A DNA stretch of 64,000 bases. Origin: JAEUKA01 sp044228505. Lineage in GTDB: Bacteria > Myxococcota_A > Polyangia > Palsa-1104 > JAEUJZ01. The DNA lies in contig JBGAUT010000003.1 in assembly GCA_044228505.1 (NCBI GenBank), positions 186,001 to 250,000 of the forward strand, given 5' to 3'. Of this stretch, positions 25,995 through 35,425 are shown piece by piece (position 1 is the stretch's first letter; each line of letters begins with the position of its first letter). The notes under the pieces are model-generated. The model saw only the letters and a program-made list of their open reading frames with translations. It ran no database searches and had not been told where the DNA came from. The translations under genes were made by a program, and so were the position numbers.

Positions 25995-27017
25995 CTATTG
26001 AAGCGTGATGTTGATTCCAGAGCGATTGTCCATCTTGACCGAGCTGCGTGGAATGGTCTTGCTCCGGAACGCACAGAGGTCCAGTGGATCAACAGGACTG
26101 GATTCCTGCAAGGTGGGCTCAAACTTCTGCAGGCAGCCGTTAGGAAGCAGCGCTTGGAAGGTTAGTCCATCGACCGTGCTCAAGCGAGTCCAGCGCTGAC
26201 GCTCGATGCAGTATGCTCCCTCTTCGGTCCAGGCGGCATCAAAGGGATCCAGGACGCTGACATTGCGGGTGTTGAGCTTGAGCTGGTCATAGACATCGAT
26301 CTCGGTTCCATCGACTGTATGGGATTTCCCATCACCACAGTAGTCGAAGCGAACCATCCGCGTGCAGGCCTGATGATAGCCTGCCAGAGACACTCCGGCA
26401 ACGCTTGCCCAGGGTCGATAGCCAAGCCGTACACACTTTCCGATCGCCGCAGTGGTACAGCCAAACGTCAACTGGGTATTGCTGCTCGTATGGGCTCCGC
26501 TTGCATCCCATGTGCCGGAAACCGGAATCGCAAAGTGGTTCCCTTCGGCATCGGGAGCGCACACGTCTGTGACCTGACCATCGACTGGGTTTTGGCTCTG
26601 CAAGGAATACAGGAGCGTCTCTCCTGTCATATCGTTGGAATCGGTCTTGATATCGGAGATCACCGCAAACACAGAGGCTCCGTTCTGATCAACTTGCACT
26701 ACGGTGGTTCCAATAAAGTCACGTCCTCGCATGGCTTGACCTTCAAGGCTACCGACCAAGGTGGTTCCTTCCAGGTGAAGATTGGCGACTTCCACACAGC
26801 CTTTGGTTACACGCGAAACCGCTCCCGATGTCAGACTGATTCCTTGCAGTGCGGGTCCGTTCATGCTGCGACGCAAGATGGAAAGCGGCGCTCCACATCT
26901 CTCGGGAATCAACGGACTCGAACTCCTGATCGAGGTAACAGCGGTCGGATCACAGCCAGCGACATAAGTAGACGAAATGAGACAGATGGCGATAACCAGC
27001 GTGCGCCTAATGGTCAT
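25995..27017 (-). CDS. ADYC-motif outer-membrane-type lipoprotein (340 aa)
   Basis: The signal peptide ends in a lipobox (STYVAGC, Cys22), so the mature protein should be lipid-anchored. The centre contains LGYRPWASVAGVSL, YHQACTRMVRFDYCGDG and HTVDGTEIDVYD, which matches the Cys-rich ADYC-type domain of myxobacterial lipoproteins (FDYC here in place of ADYC). Eight or more cysteines in the mature part suggest disulfides outside the cytoplasm. Function in the family is unknown to me. Its start overlaps the stop of the upstream membrane kinase gene by 11 bp, so the two are translationally coupled, which suggests that it reports to or accompanies that kinase. Confidence 0.7.
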   Translation of the reverse strand: MTIRRTLVIAICLISSTYVAGCDPTAVTSIRSSSPLIPERCGAPLSILRRSMNGPALQGISLTSGAVSRVTKGCVEVANLHLEGTTLVGSLEGQAMRGRDFIGTTVVQVDQNGASVFAVISDIKTDSNDMTGETLLYSLQSQNPVDGQVTDVCAPDAEGNHFAIPVSGTWDASGAHTSSNTQLTFGCTTAAIGKCVRLGYRPWASVAGVSLAGYHQACTRMVRFDYCGDGKSHTVDGTEIDVYDQLKLNTRNVSVLDPFDAAWTEEGAYCIERQRWTRLSTVDGLTFQALLPNGCLQKFEPTLQESSPVDPLDLCAFRSKTIPRSSVKMDNRSGINITLQ

Positions 27018-30000
27018 GGTGTCCCCCGTTCATTTGCGGATCGCTGAGCCGAGCCGCTTCCTGAGCTGCAAGCAAGAATCCTGCCTGCTGTGATTCCTGC
27101 TGTATTGCCCGCAAGCCGGCCAGGGTCTCGGGAGTCCTCCCTCTTAGCAGCCTGAGTCGGGCCTGCGCAAGTTGTAGCTCGATCCGCTTGGTGCGCAGTT
27201 CGGCTAATCGCGGATCGCTGAGCAGTCGCTGAATCTGCTCCAAGCTGTGTTCCGCGTGCTGGGGCTTGGCCAGTGCTGCGTAGGTCCGTGCGAGCGTACA
27301 CAGTACGGTGGCGCGCATCGGGAGATAGGGATTGTCGCGATTGAGCGCTTCGGTTTGCGCGGCCAGCGCCAGTGCTTCGGCTTCTTTTTTCTGCTGGGCG
27401 AGCGCTGCACTTTGCACCGCCAGCGCAAAGGTCTCGCCATCTCGTTGTCCGTCCGATCGAAATAGCGGCAACGCTTGCTCGGCGAAAGACCGCGCATCCT
27501 CAGCACGCTCGTCGAGCAGCGCTACATATGCCAGAGCGACTCGGCTTTCCGCGACAAAGCCACTGGAACCCACCAGCGTCCGTAGTTGCAGTGCCTGCTC
27601 GTGCTTCTGCTCGGCTTGCACCAGGTTTCCACGTAGAAGCTGCGACTCTGCCGAAAGCCACAGTAGCCACGCGCTCAGCAGATTATCATCGAGCTCGCTG
27701 GCCGTTCGTTCCGCCGCGGCAATGCGTTGCTCCACCCGCAGTAGCTCGGTGCGGTGCAGGGCAATCCAGCCGAGCGACAGTTGTGCCGTAGCCGAGGCCT
27801 CTTTGTAGTCCACTTCTCGTGCGAGCACCAGGCTTGCTTCTGCACGAGCTGTGGCCAGCGGTAGCTCACCCATCCGCAAGAGCAGCAGGGCTACGTTGCC
27901 AAGATGAATCGCGGTTCCGTTGCCACTTCCCGCTTCAATCAAGATTGCGAGCGCATCGTGAAATGTCTCAAACGCATGCTGCGCATCGCCCCGGTCACGC
28001 AAGATCCAACCCTTGGCCGCCAGCGCATCAGCGACATCCAATTGCGCGCCTGCTCGACGGAAAATTTGAATGGCCTGGTCCAAGTTGGGAAGGACTCCGT
28101 TTGCCTCTCCCAAATACTTTTTTACATACGCTTGCGATACCAGACAGCGCGCCACTAGCAGTGACGCCCCTATCGATACGCTCTTGTCGATGGCGGTCTG
28201 ATAGCGACTGTGGGCCGCACGAAAGTCTCCATTGTCTTCCAGCGCACGGGCAATCGCCGCATCGACACGCGGATCGAGCAGGGTGCCAGCGTTTTTGTCC
28301 TGCATCCGTGTCAGTGTGGCTAGCGCTTCTTGATGTTTGCCGGCCGATAGCTGCGCCTCTCCAAGTGCGAGCGGATACTCGGGATTATCAGGAAACAGTC
28401 GCATCAGCGTCTCATATGCAGAAAACGCCCGATCCCAGTCCTTGAGCGATTCCCAACGGCGTGCATCCAGCCGCAACAGCTCCTCGCGCTGCAGTCCGGT
28501 CGTATGCTCCATCGCATGACGGAGCGCTTCTCGGGCTTTGACATCGTAACCAAGCGAGCGCCACACCGTTGCTAGCGCTTCGTACGCGGGTGAGAAGTCG
28601 GGATCATCGGATACCACTCGGCTGAGCAGCTCGCCAGCTCTGAGTAATCGGAATCCTCGTAGCTCTTGTAGCGCTTCACCATAGCGCTTGAGCGTATCGG
28701 GATTCGCCACGCGCAGTCCGGTCTTCTGCACCGTGAGTCTGTCCCCGAGCCCAAGCTGTTTTCGCAGAATCTGCGCCACTTGCGCCACCAGATCAAAGAC
28801 TTCTGTCGTTGGTCCTGTCACCGTGCTGCGTGCCAGCGTCTGACCGGTCTGAGTATCTTGCGCCACGAACGAAAGCTGAATCCTACGAGTTCCTTCCGTG
28901 TGAAGCTGGTACGAACCGGTTACCACCACAGCGGCATCGAGTCGTCTATGAATCTGTAACAGTGTGCCAGCATCGTACAGTTGGTTCTCGCGAATCTGCG
29001 ACTCTTGCAGCATTCGCTGTACGCTTGGTGATGCCACCACTCGCAAGCGCTCGCCGAGCCCCAGCTCTCTGCTCAGCAGCTCAGAGATCGCCGACGCATA
29101 CCATGCATCGGCCTGACTCGATGCTTCCGTCACCGGACCGAGCACTGCCACGACCGTACGAGCCTTGAGCACCGAACTTTCCTTCTGCCGAAATGAGTGC
29201 TGCGCCAAGTAGTAGGTACTGCCCAGGCTGCTGCCCATCAGCACGAGCAGCGCCAACACCACCAGGGGCCAGCGCAGTCGAAGTCCTTTGAGAATCAGTG
29301 AAGCCAGCGATGGTCGCAGCAGGGAATCGAGTTCTTGCTGTACCTCCATTCCTGACTGCGGACGCTCCGCGGGATTGCGACGCAGACAGCGGTCGACAAG
29401 GGTCGCAAATCGGCCATCGATGTCCGCCACTTGTTCGGCCAATTGCGGCACGTCTTCATGGAGCGCATCGTGTTCAATTTGAGACACATTCGAGCTGTAG
29501 TGCGGCGGTCGTCCAGTGCACATCTCATAGAGAACCGCTCCCAAGCTGTAGACATCAGTCATCGGCGTGGCTGGCAGACCTTGCCATGCCTCTGGTGCCA
29601 TATACGCGGGAGTTCCCAATACGGCTCCGGCGCGGGTCAGCGGCTCGATGATTGGCTCACGCGGACCACCGTGCGGTAGTCTGTCGTTCGCCCCCTTGTG
29701 TGCTTTGGGGGCAATCCCTGCAGGCAAAGTCTCGTCGAGCACTCTGCCCGCCTCTTCCGCGCCCGCCTTCTCTTCTGCCGCTCCAATTGTGGGCTCAAAC
29801 GCTAACTCCTTGGGAATCGAGGTCTGGTCTTCCGAGCTGGAGGCATGGCGCACCCAGTCCGGCTCTCCCAACAGCCCCGATAGCTTGGCCAGCCCAAAGT
29901 CGAGCAGCTTCACCTCCGAGACATCCGAGATCATCACATTGGCCGGCTTGATGTCGCGATGTAGTACCCCTTGCTGGTGTGCAGCGGCGAGTCCTCGGGC

Positions 30001-30369
30001 CAGTTCTGCCCCAATCTCGAGCGCACGTTGCCAGGCGATGGGCTTTATCATCCGTGCCAGGCTCTGACCGGAGACATACTCTGACACCAAGTACGGACGA
30101 CCCATCGTTTCGCCGAACCGATAGACCGTCACGACGTTGGGATGCTTGAGCCGCGCAATTGCCCGGGCTTCCACCAGAAATCGTCTGCGCGCATGTCGGC
30201 TGAGCTTGCGGCCGCTTAGGAACTTGAGCGCAACCGGGCGCTCTAGCACGGTATCTTTGGCGAGGTAGACTTGACCGTTGGCACCCCGACCGAGTGGTCG
30301 TTCGACCTGGAACTCGTCCAGCTGAGACGGCGGAGTGAATGTCCCCTGCTGGTTCCGTAGGTCTGGCAT
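27007..30369 (-). CDS. Membrane-anchored Ser/Thr kinase with TPR region (1120 aa)
   Basis: The kinase domain has LGRGANGQVYLA, ALKFL, HRDIKPANVM and DFG, with GTPAYMAPEAW only about 98 residues after DFG. The activation segment therefore holds an insertion of about 70 residues rich in Ala/Glu/Gly. One membrane helix follows (about 367-389, PLVVLALLVLMGSSLGS). The rest, about 730 residues, starts with a VVAVLGPVTE-type alpha/beta domain and continues as tetratricopeptide helices. By topology the kinase is cytoplasmic and the TPR part periplasmic. The ATG at 30369 was preferred over the TTG at 30378 because GAAGG then sits at a normal distance. The gene is followed by the overlapping ADYC lipoprotein gene. 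Confidence 0.85.
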   Translation of the reverse strand: MPDLRNQQGTFTPPSQLDEFQVERPLGRGANGQVYLAKDTVLERPVALKFLSGRKLSRHARRRFLVEARAIARLKHPNVVTVYRFGETMGRPYLVSEYVSGQSLARMIKPIAWQRALEIGAELARGLAAAHQQGVLHRDIKPANVMISDVSEVKLLDFGLAKLSGLLGEPDWVRHASSSEDQTSIPKELAFEPTIGAAEEKAGAEEAGRVLDETLPAGIAPKAHKGANDRLPHGGPREPIIEPLTRAGAVLGTPAYMAPEAWQGLPATPMTDVYSLGAVLYEMCTGRPPHYSSNVSQIEHDALHEDVPQLAEQVADIDGRFATLVDRCLRRNPAERPQSGMEVQQELDSLLRPSLASLILKGLRLRWPLVVLALLVLMGSSLGSTYYLAQHSFRQKESSVLKARTVVAVLGPVTEASSQADAWYASAISELLSRELGLGERLRVVASPSVQRMLQESQIRENQLYDAGTLLQIHRRLDAAVVVTGSYQLHTEGTRRIQLSFVAQDTQTGQTLARSTVTGPTTEVFDLVAQVAQILRKQLGLGDRLTVQKTGLRVANPDTLKRYGEALQELRGFRLLRAGELLSRVVSDDPDFSPAYEALATVWRSLGYDVKAREALRHAMEHTTGLQREELLRLDARRWESLKDWDRAFSAYETLMRLFPDNPEYPLALGEAQLSAGKHQEALATLTRMQDKNAGTLLDPRVDAAIARALEDNGDFRAAHSRYQTAIDKSVSIGASLLVARCLVSQAYVKKYLGEANGVLPNLDQAIQIFRRAGAQLDVADALAAKGWILRDRGDAQHAFETFHDALAILIEAGSGNGTAIHLGNVALLLLRMGELPLATARAEASLVLAREVDYKEASATAQLSLGWIALHRTELLRVEQRIAAAERTASELDDNLLSAWLLWLSAESQLLRGNLVQAEQKHEQALQLRTLVGSSGFVAESRVALAYVALLDERAEDARSFAEQALPLFRSDGQRDGETFALAVQSAALAQQKKEAEALALAAQTEALNRDNPYLPMRATVLCTLARTYAALAKPQHAEHSLEQIQRLLSDPRLAELRTKRIELQLAQARLRLLRGRTPETLAGLRAIQQESQQAGFLLAAQEAARLSDPQMNGGHHDH

Positions 30370-30474
30370 CGTTGTCAACCTTCTCTGTGTTCAGCCCACT
30401 TCCACTCTGTGTTCATCTCATTGGTCAGGGAGGAAGGTGCCAAACTTCCTCTTTGTGAGGACACCGGCAAGCCA

Positions 30475-32217
30475 CTAGGCATCACTCGTGCGATTTTGGC
30501 GAAAGCGCAGAATGTATCGCTGAAGGTGTTGCTTGACGGTGGTTCCATCCGCGATGTTGAGTCGCCGCGCCAGCTCGGAACAGTTGAGGTTCTTGGGCAG
30601 CTCATCAAGCTGAGTCAGCCCCGTTGCTTGTGCGATAAACACCGGCTTGATGTATCGCTCTGTAAGCTGCGTGATCTGGCCCCAGCTCTTTGGCTGCTGA
30701 CCGTGATCTCGGATGAAGGTCGCAAGCGCGGTTTCTACCAGACCTTCCCACTGTGGTGCGCTTTGTTCCGAGGAAGGCTCAACCTCACGCGGGACAAAGC
30801 GGGCCTCGCCACGACCATCGCGCAAGATGGCACTACAGGCGTCGACATCAATGCTGAGCGGACGGTTGGTGCTCGGCAGTCGTTCCATGAAGCTTTCCAG
30901 GTCGCGGAAGTTGCCGGGCCAGTCGTATTCCATCACCCGACGGAGTGCCGCCGGGGTGAGGGCGTCATGGACCTTGAGCGTGCTGCCTTTGATAGTCCGC
31001 AGTCTGAGCATCGCCGTAAGATCCTCGGGTCTCAGGCGCAGCGGTGGCACGTGGACGACCTTGCCGGCAATCCGATACCAGAGATCTTCCCGAAAGCGTC
31101 CTCTGCGATGCTGTGGGTCGTCCAATTCGACATTGGTAGCGCACACAATCTGGACGTTGACTCGTCGGGGACGAGGATCACCGAGCCGCTGGTACTCACC
31201 CTTGCTGTCCAGGAAGCGCAGCAGTGCTTTTTGTACCTCGAGATCCATCTCGCCAATCTCATCGAGAAACAGGGTTCCTTCGTGCGCTGTCTCGACGACC
31301 CCGGCGATATCGGTCACGCAGCCGGTAAACGACCCCCGTCGGGCACCGAAGAGCTGCGCAAACAGCAGGCTTTCCTTTAATAGTCCACAGTTGAGCGAGG
31401 CGTACGGACCTCGGGTCTGCCTGGAATGAATGTGATAGCAGCGTGCGAGCTGATCCTTGCCAGCGCCGGTCGGGCCGATCAGGACCATGCGAGTGCCCCA
31501 CGCTGCAGCCTCGGCAATTTCGTGGTGTACCTCACGAATCAGCGGCGAGGCCAGCACAAATCCTTCCTCATGACCTTGTAGCTGCTCCAGCCGGCCATTT
31601 TCGGTCAGAATGTACTGCTTGACCTCGTCGAGAACCTCGCTCCAACTGGTTTCCATCGTGGCTGTCGGCCGTGCGGATAAAAGGAGCTGATTGCCATCGG
31701 CCAGCATAAATGTATGGCCGCGCAGTGGGGTGTCATCGGAATGCTGACTTCGGGGGCGTAGGTCGAGGTCGGCCTGCACCTCGATGCGCGTGAACCAGTC
31801 TTGCAGCGCCGCGATCACCGCTTGCGCAAATTCAGCCTCGGTCTTCCAGACCGCTCGCTCGAGAATCTCGCGGACCTCGCTGTCGGAGCCATTTGGGGCA
31901 AGCTGCACGGTGATATCGGCAGTTGGCTCGACCTGGGTTCGCACCTGGGAGGGAAGCTGGAGCATCGTGCCGTTGCGACTGGCCAGGTCGAAGAGCTGCA
32001 CTGCGCCATCCAGCAGGAGTACCAGCAAGTGGTTCGCGGAGACTCTCTGCAGCGTCACTGGAACCTTGGTCACGCGGACATCTCGGAGCAGCATCTGCAT
32101 CAGGTACGGCAGCTTGGTGGGATTCGGCTGCCGCCCGATGAGATACGCGGTGCCAGCGGTGAGCTGGACCGTTACCAGTGTGTCCTCGTCCGGGGCATGG
32201 ATCCGTAAGTGTGGCAT
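30475..32217 (-). CDS. FHA-AAA+-HTH enhancer-binding-type transcription regulator (580 aa)
   Basis: The N-terminus contains LIGRQPNP and LFDLASRNGTML, typical of FHA domains that bind phosphothreonine, so it may be controlled by the Ser/Thr kinases here. The central AAA+ domain has IGPTGAGKD (Walker A), GTLFLDEIGEMDL (Walker B), and FREDLWYRI and WPGNFRDLE, characteristic of sigma-54 activators. The loop that contacts sigma-54, normally GAFTGA, reads GSFTGC. The C-terminus contains ARRLNIADGTTVKQHLQ, a helix-turn-helix unlike the usual Fis type. It probably activates or modulates transcription; a 20-bp palindrome lies between it and the divergent surface-protein gene. Confidence 0.85.
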   Translation of the reverse strand: MPHLRIHAPDEDTLVTVQLTAGTAYLIGRQPNPTKLPYLMQMLLRDVRVTKVPVTLQRVSANHLLVLLLDGAVQLFDLASRNGTMLQLPSQVRTQVEPTADITVQLAPNGSDSEVREILERAVWKTEAEFAQAVIAALQDWFTRIEVQADLDLRPRSQHSDDTPLRGHTFMLADGNQLLLSARPTATMETSWSEVLDEVKQYILTENGRLEQLQGHEEGFVLASPLIREVHHEIAEAAAWGTRMVLIGPTGAGKDQLARCYHIHSRQTRGPYASLNCGLLKESLLFAQLFGARRGSFTGCVTDIAGVVETAHEGTLFLDEIGEMDLEVQKALLRFLDSKGEYQRLGDPRPRRVNVQIVCATNVELDDPQHRRGRFREDLWYRIAGKVVHVPPLRLRPEDLTAMLRLRTIKGSTLKVHDALTPAALRRVMEYDWPGNFRDLESFMERLPSTNRPLSIDVDACSAILRDGRGEARFVPREVEPSSEQSAPQWEGLVETALATFIRDHGQQPKSWGQITQLTERYIKPVFIAQATGLTQLDELPKNLNCSELARRLNIADGTTVKQHLQRYILRFRQNRTSDA

Positions 32218-32419
32218 AGGGCTCAGCCATTATACCGCAACCTGCAGCACCCAGACTCTCCGATGGTTCACACAAGCCTAACGAGGGGAATCGGGGGCGG
32301 CATATGTCTTGCTCTAGTAGCTGAGAGTGATGACGGAGAACACCGACGGAATATCGACGTCTACCGATGCTGGGCCAAAGCCGGCTGTCAGCACTCTGCG
32401 ACCTGTACGGCAGCGGGAG

Positions 32420-32439
32420 CCGTCTCCGATCGGAGACGG
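32420..32439. promoter_or_regulatory. 20-bp perfect palindrome in divergent promoter region
   Basis: CCGTCTCCGATCGGAGACGG is perfectly self-complementary and lies 67 bp before the ATG at 32507 and about 200 bp before the divergent start at 32217. GGG and CCC extend it symmetrically after 2-bp gaps. There is no T-run. It is well placed to be an operator, possibly for the enhancer-binding-type protein encoded next to it. Confidence 0.45.
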
Positions 32440-32506
32440 AGCCCCACGCGGTGTTCACCTACCAGTAAGTCCTATCGTTACCAACTCAGTGAAGGGGGAA
32501 TCCACC

Positions 32507-35371
32507 ATGGGAACGCATTTGCAGAGACTGTACACGCATCAAGCACGATCATATTTCGCGACGCTGAGCGCTTCGCTTCTGGGCGGAGTGCTCGGTCTGA
32601 TGGGACTGGGCGTACCGTGGGCCGATGCCGCCCCAACGCGGCGATTCCAGACCGATGACCGAGGGAACTTTGTCGTCATCGGCAACACCGTGGGACAGGA
32701 CTGTCGGCCTGGGGTACCGCAGCCGGTGGTCGGTAACGTCAGCTCTCTGACCTGCGGGGTGCTTGGGCTCGGGGACTCCGGCATTGATGCGTACTGGCGC
32801 TCAGACTCCCCGACCAACGGTCAAGCCCAGGCCGGGATCTCGATCACGTCCGGTGTGGCCCGCAGCAGTGCCGTGCTAGGCCTGCCTGCTGGGGCCAGTG
32901 TGACCTATGCGCGACTTTACTGGTCTACCCAGCGTGCCGGGGTAATCACGAACGAAAGCGCGCTCCTAGAGCGTCCTGGTTCGTTTTCGCGGACAGTGAG
33001 CGCACAGGCAGCCGACATCAAGAGCGTCAGCTTGGGCGGGCTGAACTACTACCAGGCCTCGGTCGATGTCACTGCGATCGTACGGAGTCTGGGCAATGGC
33101 GCGTACCGTATCGGCGGATTCAACAGCGACGAATTGGGCAATGTGCTGAACGACATCACGTACAGCGGCTGGAATCTGACCGTGTTCTATAAGCTCGATA
33201 GTGAGCCGGTGCGCCGTCTGAGCTTGTACGACGGCTTCGACCTGCTGAGCAACAGCAAGGTCAATGCGACACTATCAGGGCTGCTGGTTCCTTCCACTGG
33301 GGCCGAGGGCCGACTGGGCGTGATTGCTTACGAAGGCGACGCCGACATCAAGGGCGACGCCCTGCGCGTCAATGGGACCGCGATCGTGGATGGACAGAAC
33401 CCGGTCGATAACTTCTTCAACAGCACGCGTTCCCGTTTGGGCAGTGCGGTCACGGTCGCCGGAGACCTGCCGCAGCTCACCGGTGGACCCGCGAGCATGA
33501 GCGGGGTCGATCTCGACATCATCGACATCACCGGCAACCTCAAGGCTGGTGACACCCAGCTTAACGTGGAAGCCCAGACCAATGGTGATGAGGTGTTCCT
33601 GGGTGGGCTGCTGAGCAGCATTACCTCGGTGCGTCCGGTGCTGTCGGGCAGCAGCAAGACCTACGTCAACCTGTCGCGTAGTGATGGCCGGGCGCTACCG
33701 GGGGACATCATCGAATACACGCTAACGGTGGCCAACAACGGCTCGGATGGCGCAGTCAATGTCACCGTGACCGATCCGCTGCCAACACAGGTGTCGTACG
33801 TGCCGGGCTCGCTGCGGGTGACCGGGCCCAACGCCGGTAACAAGACAGACTCCACCGGAGACGACCAGGCTGAGTACGTAGCGGGGACCCGCACGGTCGT
33901 GGGGCGGCTGGGCTCCGGAGCAAACGGCGTGCAGGGCGGTAGCTTGGCGACTTCTGATGGCCCGGCTTCGCTCATCTTCAGGGTCACGGTGAACGCGGGT
34001 GCCATGGGGCAGGTTGCCAATCAGGGCATCATCAGCGGACAAGGGCAAACAGCAACGGCACAAGGCAACCCCGAGGCGTCTACCTGGCCGACCGGCAACG
34101 GCTCGTCACCTGGTGCTCCTACGGTCTTTCAGATCTCGACTTGCGCAACGAGCATGGACTGCCCAGTGACAGCACCCGTCTGTGACACCACCGCCAGCCC
34201 TCCGCAGTGTGTGTGCCGAATGGACGCTGACTGTCCAAGCGGAACCATTTGCAACGCGGTGACCCGGACTTGTGCGCAGTGCTCCCTCACCAACACCACC
34301 AACTGCCAGCCTGGAACAAACGGCGGTGTCTGCCTAGCGAACGGAGTCTGCGGCTGCACCACCAACAGCGATTGTGGAGGACGGGCATGTGACCCGCTGA
34401 CCAAGACCTGCCCGCCGATTGGGACGGATCTGTCCGTGTCGTTGTCTCGGCAGCCAACCGGCACCAGCCTCGCTCCGGGGAGCGCCGTAACCTACAGCGT
34501 GGGTGTGAAGAACAACAGCAGCATCGCGATCATCGGGGGCACGCTCAGCGATGCTTTCCGTCCGACGCCGCAAGGGCCGGTGCAGTGGACTTGCGTTGCC
34601 AGCGGGGGAGCCGTCTGTTCGGCCAGCTCGGGAAGCGGCGCGCTGCCCACCAGCCTGAATCTCCCGGCGGGCGCGATGCTGACATACACCGTGAAGACCT
34701 CACTCCCAACCGCGCAGATGAGCATGTCAGTCGACTACACGGTGACTGCGGCGACCCCATCGGGATTTACCGATACAAATCCTGCCGACAACATTGCCAG
34801 CGACAGCGTGCTGCTCGCGCCAGTCGGTCCTGATCTGGTGGTCACAGTGACGGAAAGCAAATCCCCGACGGATCCGGCTGTGAGCTACACGATTCAAGTT
34901 CACAACAATGGTCCGGGGTCTGCGGCTGGTGCGACCGTTGCGTATGACATTCCGGCTGGTTCAACGCTGCAAGATGTCACTGCGGGCGCGGGCTGGACTT
35001 GTTCATCGACGGCCCAGCGTGTGACTTGTACTCGCACCGCTCCTATTGGCGCAAATGAAGATGCCTCGCCAATCGTGATCAAGGTTCTGCCGCCCGCTGG
35101 TGCCACGAGCATTCCGGTCGATATCTCGGTCGATGGTACCGACAGTCAGGGCAATCCGGTCAGTGACCCTGATCCCAGCAGCAACACGATTCACCGCTCC
35201 ACAGATCTGCAATCACTGAAGATCTCTGGAGGGGGATTCGCGTTCGGATGCAACCAAAGTGGCTCTCACGGCCGCACGACTGCACCTGATGCGCTCGGGA
35301 TTCTGGCGTTCACGGTCGGTGCAGTGAGCCTGCTGCGCGCTCGCCGTCGCCTGCGAGTGCGTGGTTCCTAG
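32507..35371 (+). CDS. Exported DUF11-repeat surface protein with MYXO-CTERM-like tail (954 aa)
   Basis: ATG 32507 is preceded by AAGGGGGA, whereas the frame upstream of it is not protein-like. A long signal peptide ends near WADA. DUF11-type repeats (YTLTVANNGSDGAVNVTVTD at the first, two more after the Cys-rich part) are the modules of large surface adhesins. Between them sits a Cys-rich stretch with CRMDADCPSGTICN and TTNSDCGGRACDP, like repeated EGF-like or disulfide-knot units of myxobacterial proteins. The C-terminus reads GGGFAFGCNQ, then a hydrophobic helix, then ARRRLRVRGS, a sorting-signal layout (Gly/Cys motif, helix, Arg cluster). It is predicted to be cell-surface anchored. The OmpA-family gene follows after 54 bp. 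Confidence 0.8.
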   Translation: MGTHLQRLYTHQARSYFATLSASLLGGVLGLMGLGVPWADAAPTRRFQTDDRGNFVVIGNTVGQDCRPGVPQPVVGNVSSLTCGVLGLGDSGIDAYWRSDSPTNGQAQAGISITSGVARSSAVLGLPAGASVTYARLYWSTQRAGVITNESALLERPGSFSRTVSAQAADIKSVSLGGLNYYQASVDVTAIVRSLGNGAYRIGGFNSDELGNVLNDITYSGWNLTVFYKLDSEPVRRLSLYDGFDLLSNSKVNATLSGLLVPSTGAEGRLGVIAYEGDADIKGDALRVNGTAIVDGQNPVDNFFNSTRSRLGSAVTVAGDLPQLTGGPASMSGVDLDIIDITGNLKAGDTQLNVEAQTNGDEVFLGGLLSSITSVRPVLSGSSKTYVNLSRSDGRALPGDIIEYTLTVANNGSDGAVNVTVTDPLPTQVSYVPGSLRVTGPNAGNKTDSTGDDQAEYVAGTRTVVGRLGSGANGVQGGSLATSDGPASLIFRVTVNAGAMGQVANQGIISGQGQTATAQGNPEASTWPTGNGSSPGAPTVFQISTCATSMDCPVTAPVCDTTASPPQCVCRMDADCPSGTICNAVTRTCAQCSLTNTTNCQPGTNGGVCLANGVCGCTTNSDCGGRACDPLTKTCPPIGTDLSVSLSRQPTGTSLAPGSAVTYSVGVKNNSSIAIIGGTLSDAFRPTPQGPVQWTCVASGGAVCSASSGSGALPTSLNLPAGAMLTYTVKTSLPTAQMSMSVDYTVTAATPSGFTDTNPADNIASDSVLLAPVGPDLVVTVTESKSPTDPAVSYTIQVHNNGPGSAAGATVAYDIPAGSTLQDVTAGAGWTCSSTAQRVTCTRTAPIGANEDASPIVIKVLPPAGATSIPVDISVDGTDSQGNPVSDPDPSSNTIHRSTDLQSLKISGGGFAFGCNQSGSHGRTTAPDALGILAFTVGAVSLLRARRRLRVRGS

Positions 35372-35425
35372 CGCCATTCCGACTCCCTATCGCGTGAAGT
35401 TCCTACGAAAAGGAGAGATGTCGCG

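Noticed and set aside
25562..26122. 186-codon minus-strand frame
   Set aside because: It overlaps the ADYC lipoprotein gene on the same strand in another frame, has Arg/Ser/Pro-rich shadow composition, and shows no motif.
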